Positions 41,156 to 51,228 of a DNA stretch of 64,000 nt are shown in pieces. Below the pieces are notes generated by a model. That model ran no database searches. It was given only the letters and a program-made list of their open reading frames with translations, and was not told the DNA's origin. The position numbers were made by a program, and so were the translations under genes. Each line of letters starts with the position of its first letter. The stretch's first letter is position 1. Origin of the DNA: Streptomyces sp. F63 (GTDB lineage: Bacteria > Actinomycetota > Actinomycetes > Streptomycetales > Streptomycetaceae); assembly GCF_018070345.1 (NCBI RefSeq), contig NZ_JAGPXX010000022.1:1-64000 (forward strand), written 5' to 3'.

Positions 41156-43423
41156 TCATCCCCGCGCCGTCTCCCTCAGCGCCGCGAGCGCCCGGCGGGC
41201 GTCCTCGACGCGGATCGGCAGGTCGCGGGCCCGGGTGCCGGTCGCGTGGTGGAAGGCGTTCGCGACGGCCGCCGCCGCGCCGACGAGGCCGAGCTCCCCG
41301 ATCCCCTTGCCGCCGACGGGGTTCAGCCGGTCGTCGCGCTCGTCCAGGAAGACCGCCTCGATGCCGCGCACGTCCGCGTGGGAGGCGATGTGGTAGCCCG
41401 CCAGGTCCGGGTTCGCGAAGTCCCCGAACTCGCGGTCGACTTCCGCGCCTTCCAGCAGTGCCATCGACTGGCCCATCAGCATCCCCCCGACGAGTTGCGA
41501 ACGAGCTGTCAGGGGGTTGAGGATCCGGCCGGCCGCGAAGACGCCCAGCATGCGGTCCACCCGGATCTCCCCGGTGTCCGTGTCGACCCGCACCTGCGCG
41601 AACTGGGCGCCGAAGCAGTGCCGCGACAGCTCGGCCCGGCCGGCGAGGTCCTCCGTCGTGTCGGCGCGCACCTCCAGGCCTCCCGGCGGTACGGCGCCCC
41701 CGGCCGCCGCCAGCTCCGCCGCCAGCGCCCGGCACGCCTTGTCCACGGCCCAGCCCCAGGAGGCGGTGCCCATCGAGCCGCCCGCGAACGCCGCCATGCC
41801 CATCGAGGCCCGGCCGATCTCCAGCCGGACCCGGCCGGGGGCGGTGCCGAGCGCGTCCGCCGCCACCTGGGTCAGCACCGTGCGGGCGCCCGTGCCCAGA
41901 TCGGCCGCGCCCACCCGTACCCGGTAGCTGCCGTCCGCCTCGGCGCGGGCCAGTGCCGAGGACGGGAAGGTGTAGTCCGGGTGGTGCGAGGCGGCGACGC
42001 CCGTGCCGACCAGCCAGCGCCCCTCGCGGCGCGCCCCCGGCGCCGGATCGCGGTCCGCCCAGCCGAAGCGCGCCGCGCCCCGGCGCAGACAGGCCACCAG
42101 GCCGCGGCTGCTGAACGGCAGTCCGCTCTCCGGGTCGGTCTCCGGCTCGTTGACGATCCGCAGCTCGACCGGGTCCATGCCGAGTCCGGACGCCAGTTCG
42201 TCCATCGCGGACTCCAGGGCGAACATGCCCGGGGTGTGGCCGGGGGCGCGGAACCAGACGGGCGTCATCACGTCCAGCCGGGCGAGCCGCACCGCCGCCC
42301 GGGCGTGCGGTGCCGCGTACATCATGCGGGTGGAGGAGACGACCTGCTCGACGAACTCCGTCGACCGCGAACTCTGGATGACCGCCTCGTGGTCGACGGC
42401 GGTCAGCCGCCCGTCGGGCCGGGCGCCGAGGCGGACCCGCTGGATCGTCGGTGTCCGGTAGCCCGTGAGCACCGGCATCTGACGTCGCGTCAGTGCGATC
42501 TTCACCGGCCGGGCGACCGCCCGCGCGGCCAGGGCCGCCAGCACGATCGCGCCCCGCGGCGCGCCCTTGGCGCCGAAACCGCCGCCCACGTGCTCCGAGA
42601 CGACCTCCACCGCGTCCGGGTCCAGCCCGAACAGCGCCGCCAGCGTCAGGGAGCTCAGATACGGGGCCTGGTCGGAGTTGTGCAGCACCAGCCGCCCGTC
42701 GCCGTCCCAGGCGGCGATGGCGGCGTGCGGTTCCAGCGGGCTGGGGAGCTCGGCCGGGGTCGTGTACCGGGCCTCGATCCGGACCTGAGACGCGGCCAGG
42801 GCCGCGTCCGGGTCCCCCCGCTCGGACATCCCCGGCGAGCCGTCGTTCGCCGAGACCTCCGGGACGTACAGGTCCTCGTCGTCCTCCCGCAGCACCGCGT
42901 CGTGCGGCTCCCGCTCATAGGTCACGGACACCGCAGCCGCGGCCTCCCGCGCGCCCTCCAGGGTTTCCGCGACGACCGCCGCCACGATCTGGCCCCGGTG
43001 CGCCACCTCGGGCGACTGCAGGACGAGCATGTCGGCGCCCGCGCCCAGGAGCTGTCCCGAGCGGGCGAAGTCCGCGCGCAGCCGGGGCGCGCTGGTGTGG
43101 TCGAGCACGGCCAGGACACCGGGGACGGCGAGCGCCGCCTCCGCGTCCACGCCGGTGACCCGGCCCCGGCCGACGGTGGCACCGACCGGCCAGACGTACG
43201 CGGCGCCGGGAACCGGGAACTCGTACGCGTACCGGGCCGCACCGGTGACCTTCTCCAGGCCGTCCACCCGCACCAGGGGGCTGCCGACGGCCGGCGCGCG
43301 CCCGGGCTCCGGGCCGCCCGCGCGGCCCGCGGCGGCCGGTGGTGCGGGGGAGGCCGGGGCGGCCCCCGCCGGTGGGGCGGCGCCGTTCGCGGGCCGGGCC
43401 CCGGCGGTGGTGTCGGTGCTCAA
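41156..43423 (-). CDS. molybdenum hydroxylase large subunit (XDH/PaoC-like)
   Basis: A 755-residue molybdopterin-cytosine-dinucleotide-type subunit of the xanthine dehydrogenase family. After a low-complexity Ala/Pro/Gly N-terminus (about 1-45) the aldehyde-oxidase a/b-hammerhead domain starts at V-D-G-L-E-K-V-T-G-A-A-R-Y-A. The cofactor motif H-V-G-G-G-F-G-A-K is mid-chain and the catalytic Glu is in K-G-I-G-E-L-G near the end (about 706). It hydroxylates an aldehyde or heterocycle. TTG start overlapping the FAD-subunit stop (TTGA), with GGGGAGG 7 nt upstream. No signal peptide. Substrate unknown; the operon layout is that of PaoABC. Confidence 0.92.
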   Translation of the reverse strand: MSTDTTAGARPANGAAPPAGAAPASPAPPAAAGRAGGPEPGRAPAVGSPLVRVDGLEKVTGAARYAYEFPVPGAAYVWPVGATVGRGRVTGVDAEAALAVPGVLAVLDHTSAPRLRADFARSGQLLGAGADMLVLQSPEVAHRGQIVAAVVAETLEGAREAAAAVSVTYEREPHDAVLREDDEDLYVPEVSANDGSPGMSERGDPDAALAASQVRIEARYTTPAELPSPLEPHAAIAAWDGDGRLVLHNSDQAPYLSSLTLAALFGLDPDAVEVVSEHVGGGFGAKGAPRGAIVLAALAARAVARPVKIALTRRQMPVLTGYRTPTIQRVRLGARPDGRLTAVDHEAVIQSSRSTEFVEQVVSSTRMMYAAPHARAAVRLARLDVMTPVWFRAPGHTPGMFALESAMDELASGLGMDPVELRIVNEPETDPESGLPFSSRGLVACLRRGAARFGWADRDPAPGARREGRWLVGTGVAASHHPDYTFPSSALARAEADGSYRVRVGAADLGTGARTVLTQVAADALGTAPGRVRLEIGRASMGMAAFAGGSMGTASWGWAVDKACRALAAELAAAGGAVPPGGLEVRADTTEDLAGRAELSRHCFGAQFAQVRVDTDTGEIRVDRMLGVFAAGRILNPLTARSQLVGGMLMGQSMALLEGAEVDREFGDFANPDLAGYHIASHADVRGIEAVFLDERDDRLNPVGGKGIGELGLVGAAAAVANAFHHATGTRARDLPIRVEDARRALAALRETARG

Positions 43424-44451
43424 CGCGGTTCCTCCCCGCTGCCGTCGGCGGCGGGCTCTCCGCCGTCCGTGAGGAGATCGCGGACGGTGGCCGCGATCAG
43501 GTCGGTGGTCAGGCCGAGTTTGAAGGCGTTGCCGGGCAGCGGCCGGGCGTCCGCGAGCTCGGCCCCGGCGGCGGCGCGCAGCAGCGTGTCCTCCGGACGG
43601 TGCCCGAGCAGCCGTTCCTCGGCCGCCCGCGCGCGCCAGGGGCGCGGGGCGACGCCGCCGAGGGCGATCGCCACCCGGTCCAGCGTCCCGTCCTCCGCGC
43701 GCCGCACCGACACCCCCACGCTCACCAGGGCGAAGGCGTACGACCAGCGGTCGCGCACCTTGCGGTAGCGCATCACGGCGCCGGGCGGCGGTGCGGGCAG
43801 CTCCACGGCGGTGACCAGCTCGCCGGGCGCCAGTACCGTCTCCCGGTGCGGGGTCCGGCCCGGCGGCCGATACAGCTCCTCCACGGGCACGTCGCGCTCG
43901 GTGCCGCCGGGGGAGCGCAGACGGACGGTCGCGTCGAGCGCGGCCAGCGCCACGGCCATGTCGGAGGGATGACTCGCCACGCAGTGCTCGGACGTGCCGA
44001 GGACGGCCAGTTCGCGGTGCGCGCCGGTGACGGCCGGGCAACCGGAGCCGGGCTCGCGCTTGTTGCAGGGCTTGGTGACGTCCTGGAAGTAGCCGCACCG
44101 GGTGCGCTGCAGCAGATTGCCCGCCACGGTGGCGGCCGACCGCAGCTGCCCGGAGGCGCCCGCGAGCAGCGCCTGCGCCAGCAGCGGGAAGCGCCGCCGG
44201 ATGCCCGGGTCCCCCGCCAGGACGCCGTTGCGCACCGCCCCGCCGATGAGCACCGAGCCGTCGGGGCGGTGCTCGACGCGGTCGTGGGGCAGCCGGGAGA
44301 CGTCGACGACGAGGCCGGGCCGGGCCACGCCGAGCTTCATCAGATCGACGAGATTGGTGCCGCCGCCGAGGTAGACGGCGTCGGGCCGGTCCGCCACCAG
44401 GGCCGCGGCCTCGTCGGCGTCGGCCGCCCGGACGTAGGCGAACTCCTTCAT
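43420..44451 (-). CDS. FAD-binding subunit with an extra [4Fe-4S] loop (PaoB-like)
   Basis: A 343-residue FAD subunit. The FAD motif Y-L-G-G-G-T-N-L-V-D is near 28-37, A-T-V-A-G-N-L-L-Q near 107-115. Between them and the C-domain lies a Cys-rich loop, R-C-G-Y-F-Q-D-V-T-K-P-C-N-K then S-G-C-P-A-V and H-C-V-A-S-H, matching the [4Fe-4S] insertion known from E. coli PaoB and 4-hydroxybenzoyl-CoA reductase. It carries electrons from Mo and [2Fe-2S] centres to an acceptor. ATG with GGGAGG upstream and ATGA overlap with the preceding gene. Confidence 0.92.
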   Translation of the reverse strand: MKEFAYVRAADADEAAALVADRPDAVYLGGGTNLVDLMKLGVARPGLVVDVSRLPHDRVEHRPDGSVLIGGAVRNGVLAGDPGIRRRFPLLAQALLAGASGQLRSAATVAGNLLQRTRCGYFQDVTKPCNKREPGSGCPAVTGAHRELAVLGTSEHCVASHPSDMAVALAALDATVRLRSPGGTERDVPVEELYRPPGRTPHRETVLAPGELVTAVELPAPPPGAVMRYRKVRDRWSYAFALVSVGVSVRRAEDGTLDRVAIALGGVAPRPWRARAAEERLLGHRPEDTLLRAAAGAELADARPLPGNAFKLGLTTDLIAATVRDLLTDGGEPAADGSGEEPR

Positions 44452-45191
44452 CGCGGGCACCTCCCGGACGGCGCGGCGGTTCCGCCGGGCCCGCCGGGCC
44501 CGGCGGAACCGGCGGAACCGGCGGCCGGAACGGGCGCGGCGGGGCCGTGCTCGCTCGGGTCCGCTCCCGCGGCCTCCAGGACGGCGGCCACGATGCCCTG
44601 GTGGGCGCCGCACCGGCAGAGGTTGCCGCTCATGCGTTCGCGGACCTCCTCGGGCGTCAGAGCGGCGGTGCCGGCCACGCCCGCCGCCGGGTCCCCGGTC
44701 ACCCGGCTGGGCCAGCCGCGGGCGGCCTCGCCGAGGGCGCCGATGGCGGAGCAGATCTGGCCGGGGGTGCAGTAGCCGCACTGGAGGCCGTCGTGGGCCA
44801 GGAAGGCCCGCTGCACCGGGTGGAGGCCGTCCGCCGCGCCTGCTCCGTCCGTCCCGTCCGCCGCCCCCGTCCCGTCCGCCGCCCCCGTGCCGGCCGCCGC
44901 TGCCGTGCCCGCCGCCCCGCCGGTGAGAGCGGCCACTCCCTCGATCGAGACGATGTCGCGCCCCTCGGCGGTCACGGTCAGCGTCAGGCAGCTGTTGATC
45001 CGCTCCCCGTCGGCCAGGACCGTGCAGGCGCCGCACTGTCCGTGGTCACAGCCCTTCTTGGCGCCGGTCAGGCGCAGGTCTTCGCGCAGCGTGTCGAGCA
45101 GCGTGGAGCGGTTGTCCACGGTCAGATGGTGCTTCTCCCCGTTGACGCACAGCGTGATCTCGCTGGTCGAGGCGGTATGTAAGAGGCTCAT
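44448..45191 (-). CDS. [2Fe-2S] subunit (PaoA-like), first gene of the operon
   Basis: A 247-residue iron-sulphur subunit with both cluster domains: plant-type ferredoxin C-D-H-G-Q-C-G-A-C near 48-56 and the helical domain C-G-Y-C-T-P-G-Q then N-L-C-R-C-G. Between them an Ala-Asp-Gly-Thr repeat linker (about 92-122) is inserted. Unlike E. coli PaoA there is no Tat signal, so the complex should be cytosolic. I chose ATG 45191 over a TTG three codons earlier. The start codon lies inside a nested palindrome, so regulator binding would cover the beginning of the gene. Confidence 0.9.
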   Translation of the reverse strand: MSLLHTASTSEITLCVNGEKHHLTVDNRSTLLDTLREDLRLTGAKKGCDHGQCGACTVLADGERINSCLTLTVTAEGRDIVSIEGVAALTGGAAGTAAAAGTGAADGTGAADGTDGAGAADGLHPVQRAFLAHDGLQCGYCTPGQICSAIGALGEAARGWPSRVTGDPAAGVAGTAALTPEEVRERMSGNLCRCGAHQGIVAAVLEAAGADPSEHGPAAPVPAAGSAGSAGPGGPGGTAAPSGRCPR

Positions 45192-45217
45192 ACATAACAA
45201 TGTATCATCCTCTTACA
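45178..45217. promoter_or_regulatory. nested 40-bp dyad operator between Mo-hydroxylase operon and xdhC-like gene
   Basis: Outer arms TGTAAGAGG (45178-45186) and CCTCTTACA (45209-45217) are perfect, and inner arms ATACAT (45190-45195) and ATGTAT (45200-45205) are perfect; both pairs share the same centre at 45197.5. Only three positions on each side do not pair. It is AT-rich in a GC-rich setting and overlaps the [2Fe-2S] start codon, as expected for a dimeric repressor site controlling both divergent units. Confidence 0.7.
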
Positions 45218-45280
45218 TTGCGGCGCCGGGACGTGGGGAGCCGGGAACCGGGTTGCGGCCGACGGGATCGGAGATCGCGG

Positions 45281-46680
<1,400 letters not shown>

Positions 46681-46684
<4 letters not shown>

Positions 46685-46735
46685 CGGCCTGACGGCCTGA
46701 CGGCCTGACGGCCTGACGGCCTGACGGCCTGACGG
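46681..46735. repeat. CTGACGGC octanucleotide repeat after xdhC-like gene
   Basis: Six to seven copies of an 8-bp unit; the first overlaps the stop codon. Each copy supplies TGA in a shifting frame, so stops occur in all plus-strand frames. Confidence 0.92.
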
Positions 46736-46991
46736 TTCGGCCGTCCCGCCTCCGGCCGTCCGGTCACCGGCGGAGCCTCCCGGAGCCGTCCCGGAGCCGC
46801 CGCGGGGCCGCCGCGGAAGTCCCCGCGCCCCCGCCGTACGGCGGGTGACGCCGCCGTACGGGCCGGTGTGGCGGAACCCCCGGATGCCGGTCCGATTCCG
46901 ATCGCACACCCTGTGACGACTGTGTGTGCGCGGGCAACATCTTGGTGCTACTGCTCGGCCGGGTGCAGACGTTCGATAGGGTCGGCGCCGC

Positions 46992-47028
46992 CGACTCTCC
47001 GAAGTTCCTTTTTTGCCTCGGAGAGTCG
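46992..47028 (+). promoter_or_regulatory. hairpin with T-run in the conservon leader
   Basis: CGACTCTCCGA (46992-47002) pairs perfectly with 47018-47028, with T6 in the 15-nt loop. A smaller TTGCC/GGCAA hairpin and T5 follow. A possible -10 TAGGGT lies at 46976-46981. The rest of the 46736-47193 gap holds no gene. This may be a leader attenuator or an operator; function unknown. Confidence 0.5.
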
Positions 47029-47193
47029 TCAACTTGCCTTCTTGGGGGCAATGTTGACGTTTTTCTTCCGAAGACCGGATCCGAGAGCAGGGGGAAGCGT
47101 GGGGAACACGGCCGTCGTACCAGGGCGCCCGCCGCCGTCTCCGGTTGCCGGTGACCCGTGTCCGCCGTCCCGTTCATCAGTCCAAGGACGTTC

Positions 47194-48630
47194 ATGATCG
47201 ATTCCCATCTCTTACCGGAGCTCTTCCTCGGCGGCGGCCTGGCCGCCACCCTGGCGGCCCTGGCACATCAGACCCGTGGCAAACACCGTCTGAAACAGGC
47301 CAGAACAGCCGCGGAAGAGCAGAGCGAGCGAGCGCGGCAGCGGGCCGAGCTGGCGCGGTACGCCAACCGGGCGGCGGAGTCCGAGGCCCGGCACCTCGTC
47401 GAACGGCGGCTGCCCGCCGTGGTCGACGTCGAAGCGCGCGGGCATCCGGGTGTCGTCGTCCCCGGCCTGCTGGAGCCCGACCTCAAGAACACCCCGGTCG
47501 ACAGCGCCTACAGCGCCGCGGAAGCCCTGGTGCGGGAGGCCGTGGCGATCACCCGGGAGAGCATCGGCCGGGACGCGCGCGCCGGGGTGCGGGGGATCGC
47601 CGACGAGGCGCAGACCTACCTCGTCCGGCTGCAGATGAAGATCGACGAGGAACTGGACAAGTACCCGGCGGCCGGCGCCTACCACCAGAGCCTCACGGAC
47701 ATCGACCACTTCGCGACCCGCGCCCTGCACACCCTGCAGCGGCTGCGGATCCTCGCCGGCTCCTGGCCCGGCGTCCAGCGCGCCAACTGCACCTTCCGCG
47801 AGATCGTCGAGAGCGCCCGGGGGCGCATCGACGCCTACGACCGGGTCTCCTTCACCTATCTCCCGCGCACCGCCGAACTGTTCGTCGAGGGCCGGGTGGT
47901 CGAGCCCGTCACCGTCGCCCTCACCGAACTGCTGAACAACGCCACCTCCTACTCCAGTGACCAGGTCACGGTCTACGTCCAGGAGGTGCGGAGCGGCTTC
48001 AGCATCGTGGTCGAGGACAGCGGCCTCGGCATGAACGTCTTTCAGCGCGAGGAGGCGGAGCGGCTGCTGCGGCAGAGCACCGTCATGGACGTCACGAACC
48101 TGCGCGACGAGCGGCAGCTGGGATTCGCGATCGTCGGCCGGCTCGCCGCCGACTACGGGTTCCGCGCCGACGTCGGCGCTCCCTCCGCGGGCGGCGGGGT
48201 CAAGGCCGTGCTCCTGGTGCCCGGCGCGCTGATGGGAGACGCCCCGGAGGACACCGGGGCGGTGCGCATCGGACCGGAAGCCGGTGCCTCCGTCCGCACG
48301 GGGACCGCGGGACGCCCGCGGCCCGTCGCCCGGGAGGAGCAGCCCGCCGGCGCCGGCCCGGCCGCCCCGGACCCGCTGCCCGCGCCGGCCGGGCCGGCGG
48401 CCCCCGCGGACGGCCGCGACACCCCGGCCGAGCCCCCGCTGTCCACCGAGTCCGGCCTGCCGAAACGGCGCCGCCGCAGCCGTCCCCGGACCCCGGAGGG
48501 CCCCTCCCAGGAAGCGGCCTCCGACACCACCGACCCCGACACCCTCGCTGCCGGCTTCGACCAGATGCGGCGCGCACTCAGCGCCGGATACGCCGCGCCC
48601 GACACCGGAGGAACCTCCACCGATGACTGA
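47194..48630 (+). CDS. cvnA: conservon CvnA-type sensor kinase-like ATPase
   Basis: A 478-residue protein with one N-terminal hydrophobic segment (about 5-24), a coiled-coil-like Arg/Glu-rich region and a histidine-kinase ATPase domain: L-L-N-N-A-T-S-Y-S (N box) near 245-253 and D-S-G-L-G-M near 272-277. CvnA proteins interact with the GTPase partner genes that follow, in a membrane complex likened to eukaryotic GPCR-G protein systems. Extracellular sensing is minimal here. The C-terminal 130 residues are Pro/Ala-rich and disordered. ATG 47194 has AAGGACG upstream. First gene of a six-gene operon. Confidence 0.92.
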   Translation: MIDSHLLPELFLGGGLAATLAALAHQTRGKHRLKQARTAAEEQSERARQRAELARYANRAAESEARHLVERRLPAVVDVEARGHPGVVVPGLLEPDLKNTPVDSAYSAAEALVREAVAITRESIGRDARAGVRGIADEAQTYLVRLQMKIDEELDKYPAAGAYHQSLTDIDHFATRALHTLQRLRILAGSWPGVQRANCTFREIVESARGRIDAYDRVSFTYLPRTAELFVEGRVVEPVTVALTELLNNATSYSSDQVTVYVQEVRSGFSIVVEDSGLGMNVFQREEAERLLRQSTVMDVTNLRDERQLGFAIVGRLAADYGFRADVGAPSAGGGVKAVLLVPGALMGDAPEDTGAVRIGPEAGASVRTGTAGRPRPVAREEQPAGAGPAAPDPLPAPAGPAAPADGRDTPAEPPLSTESGLPKRRRRSRPRTPEGPSQEAASDTTDPDTLAAGFDQMRRALSAGYAAPDTGGTSTDD

Positions 48631-49069
48631 GCACACCGCCGACACCGTGGACATGACCTGGGCCCTCAACGAGCTCGCCAGGGAACGCGGAGTGGTGAAC
48701 GTCCTGCTGTTCACCTCCGACGGCCTGCTGCTGGCCGCCTCCGACGGGCTCTCCCGGGACGACGCCGAACGCGCCTGCGCCGCCTTCTCCGGCATGAAGG
48801 CCCTCAACCAGGACCTCTCCGGCTTCTGCGGCCTGGACGAGGGCGACGGCGAGGGGCGGCTGACGTGGCGGCACATCGTCAGCGACATGAAGGACCACAC
48901 CGTCCTCGTCTTCGCCGCCGGCCGGCGCACCGGGGTCGCCGTCTCGGTGCGGGGCGACTCCATGAGCCAGGAGGTGGCGGTGGCCATCACCGCCACCATG
49001 AAGATGATCCGAGGGCTCCGCCCGGTGCTGGAAGCCCGGGAACGGCCGGCCCCGGCCGGCACCTCATGA
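48623..49069 (+). CDS. cvnB: conservon CvnB-type roadblock/LC7 protein
   Basis: A 148-residue roadblock/LC7 (MglB-like) domain protein: W-A-L-N-E-L-A-R-E-R-G-V-V-N-V-L-L-F near the start and V-A-V-A-I-T-A-T-M-K near the end. Proteins of this type act as partner or GTPase-activating subunit for the adjacent Ras-like CvnD GTPase. Its ATG overlaps the cvnA stop by 8 nt and it overlaps cvnC by ATGA, so the set is translationally coupled. Confidence 0.93.
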   Translation: MTEHTADTVDMTWALNELARERGVVNVLLFTSDGLLLAASDGLSRDDAERACAAFSGMKALNQDLSGFCGLDEGDGEGRLTWRHIVSDMKDHTVLVFAAGRRTGVAVSVRGDSMSQEVAVAITATMKMIRGLRPVLEARERPAPAGTS

Positions 49070-49422
49070 CGCCGCCCGCGCACCGCCGCCGCGGGATGGT
49101 GCGGTCGTACACCGTCACCGGCGGCCGCGCCACCCCGTCCCGTACCAGTCTCGACGAGGCGACCCTGCTCATCGCCGACCACAAGATGCCCCTGACCGGT
49201 CTGAGCCCCCACGCGCACCGGGTGATGGACCTCTGTCTGCCCGGAGTGCTCTCCGTGGCGGAGGTCGGCCACCACCTGCAACTCCCGGGCGCGGTCACCA
49301 AGGTGATCGTCTCCGGGCTGGTGGACAGCGGCCACCTGGTCGCCCGCTCACCCGTTCCCGCCGCTCAGCAGCACGACATGGCACTGCTGGAGAGGATCCT
49401 GGATGCACTCCACGCGCTCTGA
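49066..49422 (+). CDS. cvnC: conservon CvnC-type DUF742 protein
   Basis: A 118-residue DUF742 protein: M-V-R-S-Y-T-V-T-G-G-R near 11-21 and the winged-helix-like L-S-V-A-E-V-G-H-H-L-Q-L-P near 62-74 with V-I-V-S-G-L-V-D-S-G. DUF742 proteins occur only in conservon-type operons; a role linking the sensor to the GTPase is presumed. It overlaps cvnB by 4 nt and cvnD by 20 nt. Confidence 0.93.
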   Translation: MTPPAHRRRGMVRSYTVTGGRATPSRTSLDEATLLIADHKMPLTGLSPHAHRVMDLCLPGVLSVAEVGHHLQLPGAVTKVIVSGLVDSGHLVARSPVPAAQQHDMALLERILDALHAL

Positions 49423-49996
49423 CCGCTATCTGCCCGCCGGCGCCCAGTCGGTGAAGATCGTCGTTCTCGGGCCCTTCGCCGTCGGCAAGACCACCTACGT
49501 CGGCTCCGTGTCGGAGATCCGGCCGATGCGCACCGAGGAGCGGATGACCCGGGCCGGCGAACTCGTGGACGACCTGCGGGGGATGGAGGGCAAGGACACC
49601 ACCACCGTCGCCATGGACTTCGGCCGCCTCACCCTCACCGAGGACATCGTGCTCTACCTGTTCGGCGCCCCCGGCCAGCCCCGGTTCGGGAGCATGGTGC
49701 GCTCCCTCATGGAGGGCGCGCTGGGCGGACTCGTGCTGGCCGACACCCGGCGGCTCGACCAGAGCTTCGACTCCATCGACCTGCTGGAGGACGCCGGACT
49801 GCCCTACACCGTCGCCGTCAACGAGTTCGACGGCGCCCCGGTGCACAGCGACGCCGAACTGCGCGACGCCCTCAGCATGGACGAGGACACGCCGCTGGTC
49901 CGGCTGGACGCCCGCTTCCGCGACTCCGCCAAACAGGGCCTCATCTCCCTCGTCAGCCAGATCCTCCGCCGCCAGAGTCTGGAGCCCGCCCGATGA
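49403..49996 (+). CDS. cvnD: conservon CvnD-type Ras-like GTPase
   Basis: A 197-residue small GTPase (MglA-related). P-loop G-P-F-A-V-G-K-T-T at about 23-31; switch II region L-F-G-A-P-G-Q-P-R-F near 86-95; the usual N-K-x-D guanine motif is replaced by V-N-E-F-D near 137-141, as is common in CvnD proteins. It is expected to cycle with CvnB and signal from CvnA. The 20-nt overlap with cvnC and 4-nt overlap with the next P450 gene keep stoichiometry tight. Confidence 0.93.
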   Translation: MHSTRSDRYLPAGAQSVKIVVLGPFAVGKTTYVGSVSEIRPMRTEERMTRAGELVDDLRGMEGKDTTTVAMDFGRLTLTEDIVLYLFGAPGQPRFGSMVRSLMEGALGGLVLADTRRLDQSFDSIDLLEDAGLPYTVAVNEFDGAPVHSDAELRDALSMDEDTPLVRLDARFRDSAKQGLISLVSQILRRQSLEPAR

Positions 49997-51228
49997 ACCG
50001 GCCGCCGACCCCCCGCTGCCCCGTGCTGCACGGCGCGGACTTCGCGGCCCGCCCGCAGGACGCCTACGACGCCCTGCGGGAGACCGCCCCGGTCGCCTGG
50101 GCCGAAATCGCCGACGGGGTGCACGCCCTGGTCGTGACCGGCCACCGCGCCGCCATCGACCTGCTCAACGACACCGAGACCTACGCCAAGGACTCCCGCG
50201 CCTGGGCAGCGCTGCAGCAGGGGCAGGTCCCCCCGGACAGCCCCGTCCTGGCGCTGATGGCCTGGCGCCCCAGCCTGCTCTACGCGGACGGGGAGCGGCA
50301 CGAGCGCCTCCGCCGGGCCATGGACGACTGCCTCGCCCGGATCAGCCCGCACCAGCTCCGGGAAACCACCCGCGCCCACGCCGCCGCGCTCGTGGCCCGC
50401 TTCGCCCCCGACGGGCGGGCGGACCTGATGACCCAGTTCGCGGACATGGTGCCGCTGCTGGTCTTCGCCGACCTCCTCGGCTGCCCGCCCGAGTTCTCCA
50501 ACCGGATGGTCACCGCCTGCCAGGGCATGATCAACGCCGGGCCGGAGGCGGGGCGGGCCGCGGCAGACCTGGCGGCCTGCCTGGCGGAGCTGCGGGAGTT
50601 CCGCAAGCTGCGCCCGGGCCAGGACTTCACCTCCTGGCTGCTCGCCCACCCCAGCGGGCTCACCGACGACGAGATCCTGCACCAGCTCGTCGTGGCCGTC
50701 GGCGCGGGCACCATCCCGACCGCCGCCTGGATCGCGCACGGCCTGCGGCTCCTGCTCAGCGACGACCGCTACGCCGGCGACCTCACCGGCGGTGCCGTCA
50801 CCGTCGGCCGCGCCCTGGAGAAGGCGCTGTGGACCCACTCGCCCATGGCCAACTTCTCCGCCCACTACGCCCGTTACCCCACCCAGCTGCACGGGGTGCC
50901 GATCCCGCCGGGCGTCCCCATCCTCATCAGCCACGCCGCCGCCAACACGGACCCGGCCCTGGCCGGCCTCGGCTACGAGAACCGCTCCCACCTGGCGTGG
51001 TCCGCCGGACCGCACCGCTGCCCGGCCGCCGGCCAGGCCACGGTCATCGCACGGACCGCCATCGAGACCGTCCTCGACCGGCTCTGGGACCTGGAGCTCA
51101 CCGAGGACTCCGTGCCCAACCGGCACGGGCCGTTCCACCAGTGCCCCGCCTCGATGCACGTCACCTTCCGGCCCCAGCCGGAAGACGTACCACTCCCTGC
51201 CGCCACGTTCTCAGGAGGTACCGCGTGA
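49993..51228 (+). CDS. conservon cytochrome P450, CYP157-like, lacking ExxR
   Basis: A 411-residue P450. The heme Cys343 is in A-G-P-H-R-C-P-A-A, but the K-helix reads E-K-A-L-W instead of ExxR and the I-helix V-G-A-G-T-I-P-T lacks the usual acid/Thr pair order. Absence of ExxR is a known trait of the CYP157 family found in Streptomyces conservons. The substrate is unknown and a non-catalytic or specialised role is possible. GTGA/ATGA overlaps join it to cvnD and to the following P450. Confidence 0.9.
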   Translation: MNRPPTPRCPVLHGADFAARPQDAYDALRETAPVAWAEIADGVHALVVTGHRAAIDLLNDTETYAKDSRAWAALQQGQVPPDSPVLALMAWRPSLLYADGERHERLRRAMDDCLARISPHQLRETTRAHAAALVARFAPDGRADLMTQFADMVPLLVFADLLGCPPEFSNRMVTACQGMINAGPEAGRAAADLAACLAELREFRKLRPGQDFTSWLLAHPSGLTDDEILHQLVVAVGAGTIPTAAWIAHGLRLLLSDDRYAGDLTGGAVTVGRALEKALWTHSPMANFSAHYARYPTQLHGVPIPPGVPILISHAAANTDPALAGLGYENRSHLAWSAGPHRCPAAGQATVIARTAIETVLDRLWDLELTEDSVPNRHGPFHQCPASMHVTFRPQPEDVPLPAATFSGGTA

